Source: Symsagittifera roscoffensis
Lineage: Eukaryota; Xenacoelomorpha; Acoela; Convolutidae
DNA: 64,000 nucleotides
NCBI RefSeq assembly: GCF_963678635.1
Contig: NC_087070.1
Coordinates: 45,115,467-45,179,466, forward strand
Direction: 5' to 3'
In this document: piece after piece, positions 1 through 11,977 of the stretch
Layout: each line of letters opens with the position of its first letter
How positions within the stretch are numbered: position 1 is the stretch's first letter
Made by a program: the position numbers and the translations under genes
Notes under the pieces: generated by a model
The model's input: only the letters and a program-made list of their open reading frames with translations
The model's database searches: none
What the model was told of the DNA's origin: nothing

Positions 1-1
1 T

Positions 2-111
2 TGGGGTGACGGTTGTAAAATTGGTGGCACAGAAGTTACGAGAATGGCTTTTAGACTACTTTCTGAAGATATTAGCGCCCAATCTGCTACGAGCGTCTTC
101 TACTTCGCAGG
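2..111 (+). CDS. possible internal exon of a gene entering from the left
   Basis: This short stretch is open in one frame from the window edge to a GT at 112-113 (GCAG followed by GTACTC). It encodes about 36 residues beginning WGDGCKIGGTEVTRM and ending in SVFYFAG. Base composition is richer in GC than the flanking DNA and no stop interrupts the frame. The upstream acceptor and the rest of the gene lie outside the window. I do not recognise the family. The same bases could be open by chance, so this is a weak call resting on an open frame plus a plausible donor. Confidence 0.3.
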
Positions 112-661
112 TACTCCTTTTTCTAAAATCATTTTAAAATCATTTCTTCACAAATTTTTTCTCAACTTGAGACTTCTTCTGCTCCCTAGCGACCGCATTT
201 AACGTGTTATTTTTCTCTCGATTATTCGAACATGAAACAATAACATTCGATGTGGAGTCCACTTTCTTCCAAATTCTGTGTAAATACGCCTTTTCAACTC
301 CTTCGCGGCGCGCAGTTATCACTGTGAGTGACCGTCAAAGTGACTTTATGATGATAATTTATAACTTACGTCATTGAATGACGTTATGATGATGATTATG
401 ATTATACTGTAATTTTTTTTCAGTACTGCTTGTACTGACACTGTCAAAAAAACATAGCTTAAAGCTCTTACTATGAGCCTCATGAGAAACATTTCCAATT
501 GAAGTGTTTGCAAACAATTTGTTTTCTTTTCATTTAATAGAGAGAAAAAATTGATTGCCAATTTTCGGATTTGAAAAAAGTTACATTGTCAAGGTTTGAA
601 GTTTATGAAACTTTAATTGATCACATTCACGCGAAAACACTGAAACTTTGAACTAGTTGAA

Positions 662-2959
662 CTAATAAAAATAATGGGGTTTTGACTGTTCTAAGTTGTG
701 TGAAAAAAGAGTCCGGTAGTCTTCTTCACTTGCGTAGTGGCCTGTGCACGTTTGAACGTTGCATCGTAAGTTGAAACTTGTGAATTCACGGTGTTCTGTA
801 ATCCTTAAATACTTTATAAGTGTATCATGACCATTGTCTTTTTGTGCGGGCAATACATCCCACCTGCTACCCAACACAGAATCCCAAGATTTGTGGCAGC
901 CTCGAATTCCTTCGGATATTGCTGCACTAAACTTGACCACTTCCTTTGAGGATTCTGTCGAAAAACCCATTATTTGTCTTGTTAGTTTGGTCACGGGTCC
1001 AAGATTGAAAGTGATGGAGTTTTTGTCCCTAGCCAGTCCAACAGCACGTTTCAAGGCGGAAAACACCGCAAACGATAAATTGATTGGATGTTCAATTGCA
1101 TTGAAGTCACACGTTTCATGCTGAAATGTTACAAAATTAGTCACGTGCCAAAATCCTGTACTTTTGAATAAAAGTATTTGAGTTTTTGAAAACGATAAAA
1201 ATTGTAGGCATTAGCCTGTGTTTTCACGTGCCAAAATCCTGTATTTTTGAACAAAATATTTCAGTTTTTGAAAACGATAAAAAAAATTGTAGGCATTAGC
1301 CTATGATAAAAATTGGCAATGTTTTGTCATTTGACACTGGATTCCGGGCCTTATGGCTAAGGGTTTGAACATGAATTCCTAGTTCGTTTCTCAGTCGTAA
1401 GCATTGTTAAATTCCATGGAATCCGGGACGTGACAAATTCGGAATGTTTCAAATGAAAATTGTAGGCCTTAGCCTGTGATAAAAATTGGCAATGTTTTGT
1501 CATTTGACACTGGATTCCAGGCCTTATGGCTAAAGGTTTGAACATGAATTCCTAGTTCGTTTCTCAGTCGTAAGCATTGTAAAATTCCATGGAATCCGGG
1601 ACGTGACAAATTCGGAATGTTTCAAATGAAAATTGTAGGCATTAGCCTGTGATAAAAATTGGCAATGTTTTGTCATTTGACACTGGATTCCGGGCCTTAT
1701 GGCTAAAGGTTTGAACATGAATTCCTAGTTTTATTTCTCAGTCGTAAGCATTGTTAAATTTCATGGAATCGGGGACAATAAAAATTCGGAATGTTTCATT
1801 AAAAAAACTTTACCTTGAGGTAGTCTTCACAAGCTAGCTGAACCAAGAGTGCAGGCATCCTTATAGAAATGTCCTCGTTATTTATGCATGTCAACTGTGC
1901 AAAGGCCTTTTTTGTCCTTCCTTCAAACTCCAAGCTGTCTACTCTGCAATTTTCCCCTCCATAGAAAGCAGTTGATCCAACCTGAGAAACAAATTGAATT
2001 TTTATACAAAATATTTTGATCGGGCGCTGAGACATATATTCCTAACTTTATGACATCTGAAAAAATCGCGGCACACACTTCCAATGCTTGTAATTATTTT
2101 GTTAACAAACCTTGAGGACACCGTTGGAACAAGGGACAAAGGTCAAAGGCACTATGTCTTCTGTGGCTTCGAGAAGTGTCAGCATGTCAATTTCTTTTTC
2201 GTCTTTTTTAGCTCTTTTTGTAGGATTACGTTGATGATCTTGAACCTCACATGGCTCCAAAACTAAAGTAGCCGTGTCACAAAAAGATGTCTGAAACAAT
2301 TCACGGTTTCAAACAGATTATGAATGAAGTTAAAATATGTTTTTCAATTTCAGCTAATTAAAAAAAACTTCTTTTGAAGTTGAACTTCTTTCCGAGTGAT
2401 GTTTTGAAAGATGTTTTTCAAAGCGAATAAGTACCTCAGATGTAAGCGTATCTTCAAAGAGCCCTTGATTTCGAAGTTGATTGTATTTTACAACCAATAT
2501 GTTAGCCTCTGGTTCTTCTCGGTGGATTTCATCGTGCTCCGAGTCCAAAATTTTCAATGTACATTCCCATTTGAAAGGATCGTTGTACAGTACAACCCCT
2601 GTCATCAGAATGCATTTGTCAACGCAATCTGTTTCACAAGCAGCACAGAAAAAAACATCTGTATTGCGAGTTAAGCGTCATGGGTTGAACAGAAGTGGAT
2701 CTTTTTTGTTTCTTCTTTTAGCCCTATCTGGCTCTTCAACAACTTTGATTGTCTTTCTTATTTTCCAATGTTTCATCCTCCGATGGTCGCGAAGGTCTTC
2801 TGGAATTGTTATCTGTACGGGTGGACCCTTCCATTCAGTCCATTTGACACTCACACCCCAGTTACTAATGAAACCCAGTATTCTAGCGGCTTCCCAAATG
2901 TACGTCACTTCATCAAGAACTTGCACTTCTTCTTTTTCCTTGAACAATGATGGAAGCAT
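662..2959 (-). CDS. spliced gene of unknown function, four exons, one in-frame TGA
   Basis: Four minus-strand exons fit a single protein of about 443 residues: 2959-2435, 2290-2111, 1981-1814 and 1120-662. Each is an exact multiple of three, and all introns (144, 129 and 693 bp) are phase 0 with GT...AG ends preceded by TTTCAG, TTCTCAG or TTTCAG. This agreement is the main support. The start is the ATG at 2959 (MLPSLFKEKEEVQ). Exon 1 is interrupted by one in-frame TGA at 2680-2678; the frame stays open for 80 codons after it and holds a Cys-rich patch (CAACETDCVDKC). Exon 2 is Lys/Glu-rich. The last intron contains three tandem 173-bp repeats. I recognise no domain. It is divergent from the SET gene across 388 bp. 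The TGA sits in a CGA-compatible context, so it may be a CpG mutation, an assembly error or a pseudogene mark. Confidence 0.6.
1286..1797. repeat. three tandem copies of a 173-bp repeat inside an intron
   Basis: Copies begin at 1286, 1459 and 1632, each with ATTGTAGGC(A/C)TTAGCCT, so the period is exactly 173 bp; the third copy is slightly shortened and diverged at its end. A fragment of the same start also occurs near 1202. Each copy contains GGATTCC and CCATGGAATCC words like those clustered at 6,690-7,020. The array lies wholly within the 693-bp third intron of the minus-strand gene and explains most of that intron's length. Confidence 0.85.
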
Positions 2960-3347
2960 CTTGTAGGAGCGATTTTATCTAAATGAATAATATTTAGTAC
3001 AATCGTTGTACTCATGATGAGTAATTGTCATGATGAGTATATTTTTTAACAACCAATTTAAACCTTTATGTTTAACCGCATAAAACGACTATTGAAACGA
3101 CTATTACCTTTTAGAGTCAGTAATTCAGCAATTAAGAGTCAATTATACACTGTATAATATAATAAAGTATAATATGGCATATTATCACAACCAATTTGAG
3201 TACCAATTGAACACCAATTGAACTTCAATTATTGAATAATACTATTATTAGTAAGTTGTTAGTAACACCCTCCGAGGGTGATTCATTCGATTCTGCAATC
3301 CTTTCTAGTCACTTCTCATTTCATTCCAAGTTTTGTTAACCTGAACT
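2960..3347. promoter_or_regulatory. 388-bp divergent intergenic region, probable shared promoter
   Basis: This interval separates the start codons of two divergently transcribed spliced genes. It is AT-rich with a TATA-like stretch near 3155-3175 (TATAATATAATAAAGTATAA) and several repeats of ACCAATT at 3190-3225, which resemble CCAAT boxes. Calling it a bidirectional promoter is inference from position; no initiator can be fixed by eye. Confidence 0.35.
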
Positions 3348-6128
3348 ATGGACTCCGAACTTCCTGCTGTGAATACTGCGCAACTTGAAACTCCTGTTTT
3401 CCATAGAGATCATAATGAACCTCCATCTAGTCAACAGTCTGTTACTAACAGATGTAGTACATCTCGGAGTTTCGACCAAAATTTTGCACAGCTCCCATCT
3501 GTGAAAGTTCCTTTAAGAACCCCCATCCGAGTCGGACATAGTCCCTATGCTGAACCTTGTACAATTATTACAGATGTTAATCATAATCATCATGACAATA
3601 CTTACCACACATTGGAGACTCCGCAGCAAGTGTCTTCTCGAAGTGAAGGGTATTCAAACTTCATTAGCCCAATGCCAGTGGTGTACCCACACTTTGATCC
3701 CGCGTTTTTTCATAGAAATCAAATTGCCAGCCAGCCCACTGATCATCATGATGATTACACTGCCAATGGAACAGAACTCAGTCGTTTTTTTTTCTCAACC
3801 TTCAGAATCAACTCCTTCGAACCAGCATTCATCAACTTTGTCATGGGAAATACCTCTGTTCACGCCGCAGTCGGCGACTGCCACTCAGGCTGGCAGTTCA
3901 AGTACAGAGCCTCCGACTGAGTCTTCATCTGAGAATATGGCAAAACGAGTTATTCCAACGAACAATGACTTGCAAACCGAGGTAAGATTCCTTTTGTTTT
4001 GAAACAAAAAGCATTTTTGCTGCTCAAACCGTGAGGAGTTGGAAATTTTCAGCTAATGTTTTTGTTCACTTTTGTAGTTCAATTAAAAGTTTTTGTTTTG
4101 AGTTTAGATAGCTGCAAAACTTGCACGCGTTCAAGAACAACTTGAAGCTGCTTCGTCCAAAGACGACCAAAATGAACATTGCGAGAGGCAAGAAATCGAA
4201 ACACTTGTTAAAGAGCACTTGGATGTTTTCCAAGAATCGGGTTTTTTAACCCATAAACAACGTGTTTCGTTATTTCAACTTGTGACAGCCTTCTTATACT
4301 GTTATGTCGTGCCATCAATGCTAGAAAAAACCATAAGCTGCATGTCTGTTCATGCAGTTGCACAAGCGTTTGTGGCATTGTCAGATGAGGACGATACTTG
4401 TATAACGGTTTCAATTGAACCAAGTGAAAGTGAGTCATCTTGAATTTCTTCCGTATAACTTTTTTTCAAAATTGTGAAACTGTTTGTTTAGTGTCTACTG
4501 AACGTTCGAATCACATTTTGCCGCGATGGCTCGTACAGGGTTTGAAACTTTATCACACTGAAGTTCAACCACATTTCTTACCTCAGAGTGTCCCGGAAGA
4601 AAAGATTTCTTTCACCCGATCTTTCCCTGAGCAACCAATCCAAGTCAAAACAGAACTTTTTTTGTGAACTCCAGTGGAAACACCAAGTTTCGTGTGAATA
4701 GAATTGCCGCCACAGTTTCTGACATGGTACGTTTCAACTTTTAACTAATAAGTCTGTGGAAGTTGAACTTCCTAATATGATTTGAACACAACGGGGAATA
4801 TTCGTTCTAGAAGGATCTGTTTAGATTTCTGCTCAAATGGAGCCTGCTAAGCGACCCAAGACATCGCTCGATCGTCAAGTGGCAAAATTCATGCCTTTGT
4901 CAAAAGATCCTGCATTTCAACTGGTGAAACACAAAACGCAGGAAATTCACAAGGTACTACTTTGATTTTCCAAGAATTTTTTTAATTCAAAAAACGTTTC
5001 GACTCGGAAACTTTCAGAAAGTTTCGACTGTTTCAGCTGATTTGTACTTCACAGTTTTTTTATACAGTATCACAATTTATCAATTGGATGTATGAAACAA
5101 TACGCTCACGTTTTTCCAGATTGTCAATCACACCTACAAAGATGTTGAAAAAGCTGTGCGATGTAGACAAGATCAACAAAGATACATGAGACAGACAATT
5201 AGAGCACAAGCTTTTGTGAAACAGTATCCAAACTTTGTTGAATCGGAGACGCGCGTGTCGGGTTTTTTCCAGCGAAACGAATGGGAAACTCATCACGACC
5301 TAAAGAAAGTCATGTCCCAAATCGCCATGCTGCAGAAAGAGAAAAGCAAGCGACAACAAAAGCCGCTTTCTGATTCCAGCGGCATTAGTTATAAAGGCAC
5401 TGGAAACTTTCTTTCATTGGAAGCACAAACGCTTCTGGCCCACAGATGTGATACGCAAGAATGGGTTGGCATTTGTGATGTTGTTTTCCCTACTTTCGGA
5501 AGAGGTAATCTTGCGTTTCTTGAAAACGTTGACGACAAGTTTCCAAAATTTTCAAAAGTTTCTTTTTCAAAAAAATTTCTTTTTTGATTCAAACGTTATA
5601 GTTTAAAGTTTTAAAAAGTCATAAAGTTTTCAACCAATACAGTTTTTTGAATTCCATTCAAAAATGCCATGTAACAGTGTTACATAATATAGAGTAAACT
5701 TTAAATGTTGAACATTTTCTGATTCAGGCGTTGTCAGCACACAGGCCTTCCAGAAGGATGATATTATCATGGACTACCATGGGGTTGCTGTGACAGATAA
5801 AACATATCAAGATTTGATAAGGAACCGTTCTGTTCCGACTGAATTTGTGCTGGAAATTGGCGCGCCTGTGAAGCGTTTCATCGATGCTTCTTCAGAAGTG
5901 TGTGTTGAACATCCAACCAACCGCTGTCTTGGTCGACTGGCTAATCACAGCACGCTAAACTCCAAGAAGAATTTGGATGCGAATATGAAGATCATAGAAG
6001 TTTTTCTTAATGCCTTCGATCCGCCAAAACGATTAGCTGTATTCAAAGCCCGAAGAAACATTGAGCCTTTCGAACAGCTACGATACGATTATGGCGATAA
6101 AGTTGCTCGAAACATGTTCAACATGTGA
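3348..6128 (+). CDS. SET-domain protein, KMT5A (SET8/PR-SET7)-like, six exons
   Basis: Exons 3348-3981, 4108-4429, 4492-4726, 4825-4953, 5120-5504 and 5728-6128 join through introns of 126, 62, 98, 166 and 223 bp with GT...AG ends, giving about 700 residues. The first 210 residues are Ser/Thr/Pro-rich and probably disordered; exons 2-5 are charged and helical. The last two exons form a SET domain: FGRG followed by VVSTQAF and DIIMDYHG (SET-N), CLGRLANHS (cofactor-binding NHS motif) and EQLRYDYGDK (C-terminal catalytic tyrosine). YDYGD is characteristic of histone H4K20 monomethyltransferases of the KMT5A type, so the likely role is nuclear protein-lysine methylation. Two homopolymers break the frame by one base: nine T near 3785-3793 in exon 1 and seven T near 4663 in exon 3. 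Everything else is intact, so sequencing error is as likely as pseudogenisation. The long N-terminus is not typical of KMT5A. Confidence 0.75.
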
Positions 6129-6239
6129 AGCTCACAAGCTCAGCTTTTTTACCTTAGAAACTTTTCAAGTTGTATTCTTGACTGTTGTTGTGTTACACCC
6201 ATTCAATGGAAGTTCCATATATTTTATGTTCAACATACT

Positions 6240-6600
6240 GTATGTTACATACGTGTAGTTACTACTAGTAGTAGTTCAAACATTTGCACCCACAACTTTT
6301 TTCATCGAAGTACATGTACAGTATTTCGGCACGCTCGAAATTACTAATTACTTAGTAACTAATTAGTTAGTAGTTGCAACTACAAGTAGCCTACTTATAA
6401 CTAAGTTTGATCAAACAAGTTCAGACACTGGCAGTGTCTTAACCTCAGTACAGTATTTCGGCACGCTCGAAATTAACTAATTAGTTAGTAGTTGCAACTA
6501 CAAGTAGTTATAACTAAGTTTGATCAAACGATTGTACCCACAACTTTTTTCATCGGAATACAGTATTTTAGCACGTAAGTTAATAGTTGCAGTTATAATA
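6240..6600. repeat. duplicated 132-bp-spaced AT-rich repeat downstream of the SET gene
   Basis: The word TACAGTATTTCGGCACGCTC begins near 6317 and again near 6449, each followed by an AATTAGTTAGTAGTTGCAAC block and ACTAAGTTTGATCAAAC. Parts recur a third time near 6555-6590. Short inverted repeats such as ACTACTAGTAGTAGT and GTTGCAAC occur within. I see no gene here. Confidence 0.7.
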
Positions 6601-6689
6601 ACTTGTAGGACAAACTAAACAAAAAAGATGGAAAAAAATTGCTTAAAAACTGTAAACTTCTGCCAGATAAATTCAAAAATATAAAAGTC

Positions 6690-7020
6690 TTGGATTCCAT
6701 GCCATTTTTCTCACTGGATTCCAACGTCTTGGATTCCATGGTTATAGTGTATTGATTTTCTCAACTATTTGTTTAGCAACTATTTGCTTAGTGGTTGAGT
6801 AAAAATGGCTCGGATTCCGGGACCATGTCCTGGATTCCGAATTCAAGTAATTGTTCGCTATACCATGGATTCCGGGATTTTGCCAATTTTTGGTGGTTTA
6901 ATTGATTGTCCCGGATTCCGGGATTTTGCGTATATGCCTGTTCGTGCCGCCATGCGAGTATTTGAACGCGGAATCCATGGCATGTGCATGTTATATCATT
7001 TGAATTCGGAATCCATGTAC
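6690..7020. repeat. cluster of GGATTCC/GGAATCC words at the left edge of unit A
   Basis: At least nine GGATTCC or GGAATCC words lie in about 330 bp (near 6691, 6715, 6731, 6811, 6831, 6867, 6911, 6969 and 7005), often extended to GGATTCCGGGA or CCATGGATTCC. The same block is repeated at 18,225-18,530. A continuous frame across it (6805-7038) is most likely a by-product of the repeats. Confidence 0.6.
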
Positions 7021-7184
7021 ACTAATAGTCAAATCTGACTATTGAAATAACACGGATTGGCGACGTAATGGATAGTCTATAGCCTGTGTTAATACATAGA
7101 TTTCTTCACCCCCCCCCCCCCCCTCCCCTCTATCTCCGGCTGAACTGCTCCTCCAACATATACTACTACAACGGTTCTTCACGG

Positions 7185-7724
7185 AACATGAGGTTTGCAA
7201 GCGGTGTGGTTACCGCGTTCAGCTGTCTAGACATTGTCCTAGCTCAGTTTTTTGTAATTACCAAAGAGAATGGTGAATGTGTTTATTGTGAATTAGGTCA
7301 ATACGGCGTAACTTTGAGCCACGTTTTGAGGTACTACAACTTGTTTTTCACAATACCATGTGTGATTGTGACTGTCTGCAACATAATTTTTGTACGAAAG
7401 CTGAGATCACGCGGCACTAGAAAACAACAAGGTAACAATACTGCTACAGACATTACCACCGGAAAAAAGGCCAACATACGTAACCACCAAAGACAAATTC
7501 AAAAGCGAAAAAAATTGCAAGAGTACATGAAAATGATCCTGATTATGTCTACCGCTTACCTAGTATTTACTTTATCCATCGTCATCAACGTTTTTCTTAT
7601 GGCCATTGCAGTTTCCAATTCAGCACTATGGTTGCTATTTAAATCCATTACGACTATTTTTGCAATAGTAAACACATCGGATAATTTTTTATTCTACGTA
7701 ATGAGTGGCAAATCATACCGCTAA
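7185..7724 (+). pseudogene. C-terminal half of a rhodopsin-like GPCR (copy in unit A)
   Basis: The open frame runs from about 7086 to the TAA at 7724, with the first likely receptor residue near MRFASGVV (7188). It has a hydrophobic helix (ASGVVTAFSCLDIVLAQFFV), a loop with paired cysteines (CVYC), a TM5-like helix (YYNLFFTIPCVIVTVCNIIF), a long basic third loop (KLRSRGTRK ... QIQKRKKLQEY), a TM6-like helix (MKMILIMSTAYLVFTL) and a TM7-like end (SDNFLFYVMSGKSYR), whose NFxFY resembles a degenerate NPxxY. Neither TM1-TM3 nor an obvious acceptor lies upstream, where a 15-base C run and the GGATTCC cluster are found. It is best read as a 3' exon or retained fragment captured in a repeat. The copy at 18,695 appears to encode the same protein. 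Ligand class cannot be judged. Confidence 0.65.
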
Positions 7725-8816
7725 TCTTTTGTGGGGTCGGTCTTTTCAAGACTCGGGACGAGACGACCAAAGAGAGGAAAACAGCGGCAGTACTAACTGT
7801 TCTGGCAGATACCCTTTCTGATAAGTCAGCGAGAAAACATCAGTCTACAATAACCTATCAGTTTTGACAAACAAATCCCGACAAATCTTTTTGGAAAAGA
7901 AAAACAATTTTTTTTGAGTTGTTTTGAAATATTTCAAAAATCATTAGCGTTTGAGCTAAAGAATTCTCTAGAAAAGTTGTAGTTTTGACGACCAGAAATG
8001 GATATCTTAAATTCAGTCACGGGACCCAGAAGCTGCAGTTTTTGATTTCAGCAAGCAATTGAATGAACCTTTTCTTCACGTTTATGTCTTTTCTCTGCAA
8101 CAATTTAACTTAAAATAATGTACATTTGACACATGCTAGACAAAATTGTTTTTTTTTCGGACTTATTTGGGTCAAAAATTTGGAACTCATGTTTTGAAGG
8201 CGTAACATAGCCAGAATACATAAATAATTTTAGAAGTCTTCGAATTTACGAGCTGAAATTAAAATTTAAGGGAAATTGATGGGCTGTAATTATTCTTTAT
8301 GCCACGAAAAAATGTATAGACAAAAAAAACTGGAAATGTTGCTTGGTCCAGTGTCAATAAAAAGTCGTAGCTGCTTTGATGACACAGACACTAAAAGGTC
8401 TTAGACGAAAAATGGATCTTTTGTTTGAATCAAAGACCTTTCACGGGTCAAATACCTTAAAAAATATGGACTTTCGAAAAACTTTCAGTTAAAACTACTC
8501 TATCTACCACAGAAACCCTTAATCTTAAGCTGAATTTTTTATTTCATAAAAGGAATCCCGGTTGATTCATGCTGCTTTAATTAAAAACATTGGCGGAGTT
8601 TTTAATGAGTTGTTTTGTTCAAATCGAACTCAAAATTTAAATGAGTTTAAAAAAAAAGACGGTGGGCGACATACATTTTGAATAAACTCTTCTTATGTTT
8701 CGACACAGCTTGAACTATTTTTTAACTTTTACGACCAGAACTTGGCGTATTTTGTGTTTTCGTATAAGTTTTGACTCACGTTACGAGAATCAAGCATATT
8801 GCGTCTTAAAGTTGTT

Positions 8817-11681
8817 TCTCGATTGCTTGTTTTTATTCGTAAAATTACTTCTTCTCGACTTTGAGAATTGAAACACAAGCCAAGTACCCGAGGTGTGTAC
8901 TGAACACATGTTGTAAGATTTTTCTTTTAGGTTCTGCGGTTTTTTTGCGGACACAGTATTCAAACTTGCAATATCACAGTTTGTTTCGTTTCAATTTTTG
9001 AAATGGACGGAATTTAAAAGTCAAAAGATGTATATACTTATTTAGAGGCTCAGCTTTTGCTAGAGGTAACTGTTTGATATATAGTGTTTTTCATATTAAT
9101 CCGGCTTGAATTGGATAAATTAGATTATTCAAAAAATGGATATTTCTCTACAAAAATAAGACGAAGAGTGAAAACATTTGAGAAATTGGAATTTTCCCAA
9201 ATAACCCACTTTTTATTTTTAATGTTTGCAAACGGTTGCTTCGATTGAACCTTTCTTCTCAGATTTGATAAGAAAAATCAAAGAAAGTAGAAAAAAAAAC
9301 TAGAAAAAATGACAAAAAAAAGTGATTTTCGAAATCCATAGGTTTTTGCGGCCATCTTGGTTGTGGCCATCTCAGCTAAAAAGTTTGACGAAAACCAAGT
9401 TTTTTGATGAAACACTTAACTTAAGATTTGGCAGGTACTTTTTATGAAATGTCAAAAAGTTTTCAAAAAACGGTCAAAAAACAAAGATTTTCAAATACTT
9501 CTCCGAGAATCAGAGCTGCCTGGATATGTAAAATTGGTTATACAGCATACATTCCCGCACCTTATTTTTTCGATTGAACCCAAAATCTCAGATTTCAGAG
9601 GGTAGTTCTCTAAAAAAGTCACAAACTTTCAAGAGTGGTCAAAATACAAAGTATTGACTTCTTCAAGAGCCCACACATCGCTTATGCAGAGACGATTACC
9701 ACCAACCTGTTTTTTGCATTGAACCCAAAATAGATTTTAAAGAAAATTTTTTGAGAAAAGGCAAAAATACTCAAAAATCCGTCAGAAATTTTAATTAATC
9801 AAGGCCATTACTTTCGTGTAGAAAAATTGGACGTTGTCGCTTAGGCAGGGCAGCTTCCCACAACCAGTGTTTCGTATTGAACAGAAATGCACAGATATGG
9901 GAGGGTAGTTTTATGCCTAATTTTCATATCCCTCGAAGATTATATTTAATGGCAAGTGTTCTGTTCACCTTCTCTAACTGTAATGAATTTGTCATTTTGA
10001 AACAGATCCAGTGGAAGATTGGAGAAGAGTAATGAACGCAAGTAAAAAAAAAACTGACTTTGGTGCAAAAATCTCGCCTTTCAAATTTCAAAAAAAAACA
10101 AATAGATGCCCTTTCAGCTCTTTGAATTTCTAAAGTAATTTATGCTTGTTACTGTTTTGATAACTTTAACTCAACTTGAGAAAACTGGATCAATAGCTAA
10201 AGTTTTTATTCCGCTGAAAATCTAAAATTTATATTCTACTTTCTTAACTTAAGATTTCTCGATTGCTTGTTTTTATTCGTAAAATTACTTCTTCTCGACT
10301 TTGAGAATTGAAACACAAGCCAAGTACCCGAGGTGTGTACTGAACACATGTTGTAAGATTTTTCTTTTAGGTTCTGCGGTTTTTTTGCGGACACAGTATT
10401 CAAACTTGCAATATCACAGTTTGTTTCGTTTCAATTTTTGAAATGGACGGAATTTAAAAGTCAAAAGATGTATATACTTATTTAGAGGCTCAGCTTTTGC
10501 TAGAGGTAACTGTTTGATATATAGTGTTTTTCATATTAATCCGGCTTGAATTGGATAAATTAGATTATTCAAAAAATGGATATTTCTCTACAAAAATAAG
10601 ACGAAGAGTGAAAACATTTGAGAAATTGGAATTTTCCCAAATAACCCACTTTTTATTTTTAATGTTTGCAAACGGTTGCTTCGATTGAACCTTTCTTCTC
10701 AGATTTGATAAGAAAAATTAAAGAAAGTAGAAAAAAAACTAGAAAAAATGACAAAAAAAAAGTGATTTTCGAAATCCATAGGTTTTTGCGGCCATCTTGG
10801 TTGTGGCCATCTCAGCTAAAAAGTTTGACGAAAACCAAGTTTTTTGATGAAACACTTAACTTAAGATTTGGCAGGTACTTTTTATGAAATGTCAAAAAGT
10901 TTTCAAAAAACGGTCAAAAAACAAAGATTTTCAAATACTTCTCCGAGAATCAGAGCTGCCTGGATATGTAAAATTGGTTATACAGCATACATTCCCGCAC
11001 CTTATTTTTTCGATTGAACCCAAAATCTCAGATTTCAGAGGGTAGTTCTCTAAAAAAGTCACAAACTTTCAAGAGTGGTCAAAATACAAAGTATTGACTT
11101 CTTCAAGAGCCCACACATCGCTTATGCAGAGACGATTACCACCAACCTGTTTTTTGCATTGAACCCAAAATAGATTTTAAAGAAAAATTTTTGAGAAAAG
11201 GCAAAAATACTCAAAAATCCGTCAGAAATTTTAATTAATCAAGGCCATTACTTTCGTGTAGAAAAATTGGACGTTGTCGCTTAGGCAGGGCAGCTTCCCA
11301 CAACCAGTGTTTCGTATTGAACAGAAATGCACAGATATGGGAGGGTAGTTTTATGCCTAATTTTCATATCCCTCGAAGATTATATTTAATGGCAAGTGTT
11401 CTGTTCACCTTCTCTAACTGTAATGAATTTGTCATTTTGAAACAGATCCAGTGGAAGATTGGAGATGAGTAATGAACGCAAGTAAAAAAAAACTGACTTT
11501 GGTGCAAAAATCTCGCCTTTCAAATTTCAAAGAAACAAATAGATGCCCTTTCAGCTCTTTGAATTTCTAAAGTAATTTATGCTTGTTACTGTTTTGATAA
11601 CTTTAACTCAACTTGAGAAAACTGGATCAATAGCTAAAGTTTTTATTCCGCTGAAAATCTAAAATTTATATTCTACTTTCG
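8817..11681. repeat. tandem duplication of 1,440 bp, present only in unit A
   Basis: The stretch starting TTCTCGATTGCTTG at 8817 recurs at 10,257, an offset of 1,440, and the copies align with only scattered indels in A runs to about 11,681. Unit B has a single copy (20,323-21,742). The first copy ends at ATTCTACTTTC followed by TTAACTTAAGA, which marks the junction near 10,250. No gene is seen inside. Confidence 0.85.
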
Positions 11682-11977
11682 AAACTATAAATTGTTCATG
11701 TTTTCATGTAAAAACTTTTGTCGAAGCCTATCTCTATTTAATAAACTTAGGGAAAGTGAAAAAAATTAGGGCTCCGCCCCAAAACGAGTTGTCAAACTCG
11801 TCTTAGACTTGGTAGACTCATTTACGAATGCAAATTTTTAAGCAGATCAAACAACAAGATCATCAATTCTATAAAACTGCAACAATTCCCCTGAGTCGGT
11901 TACAACAAAAACTTTAAATCAAAAGTTTTTCCATTTCAAATGATTCATTGCAGAAAATCTTGAAAAAGACTAATATT

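Noticed and set aside
140-322. 60-codon minus-strand frame (with EKAYLHRIWKKVDSTSNV)
   Set aside because: It has an acceptor-like CTCACAG before it but no recognisable domain and no link to the neighbouring gene, whose last exon ends at 662. It could be a small exon, but evidence is too thin to list.
834-1124. Plus-strand frame opposite the last exon of the minus-strand gene
   Set aside because: It is the complement shadow of an exon supported by splice phase.
6805-7038. 77-codon frame MARIPGPCPGFRIQV... before the GPCR fragment, repeated in unit B
   Set aside because: It is made of GGATTCCGGG repeat words; conservation between units follows from the duplication.
10666-10887. Frame in the 1.44-kb duplication
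   Set aside because: The duplicate at 9,226 breaks this frame, and the sequence is low complexity.
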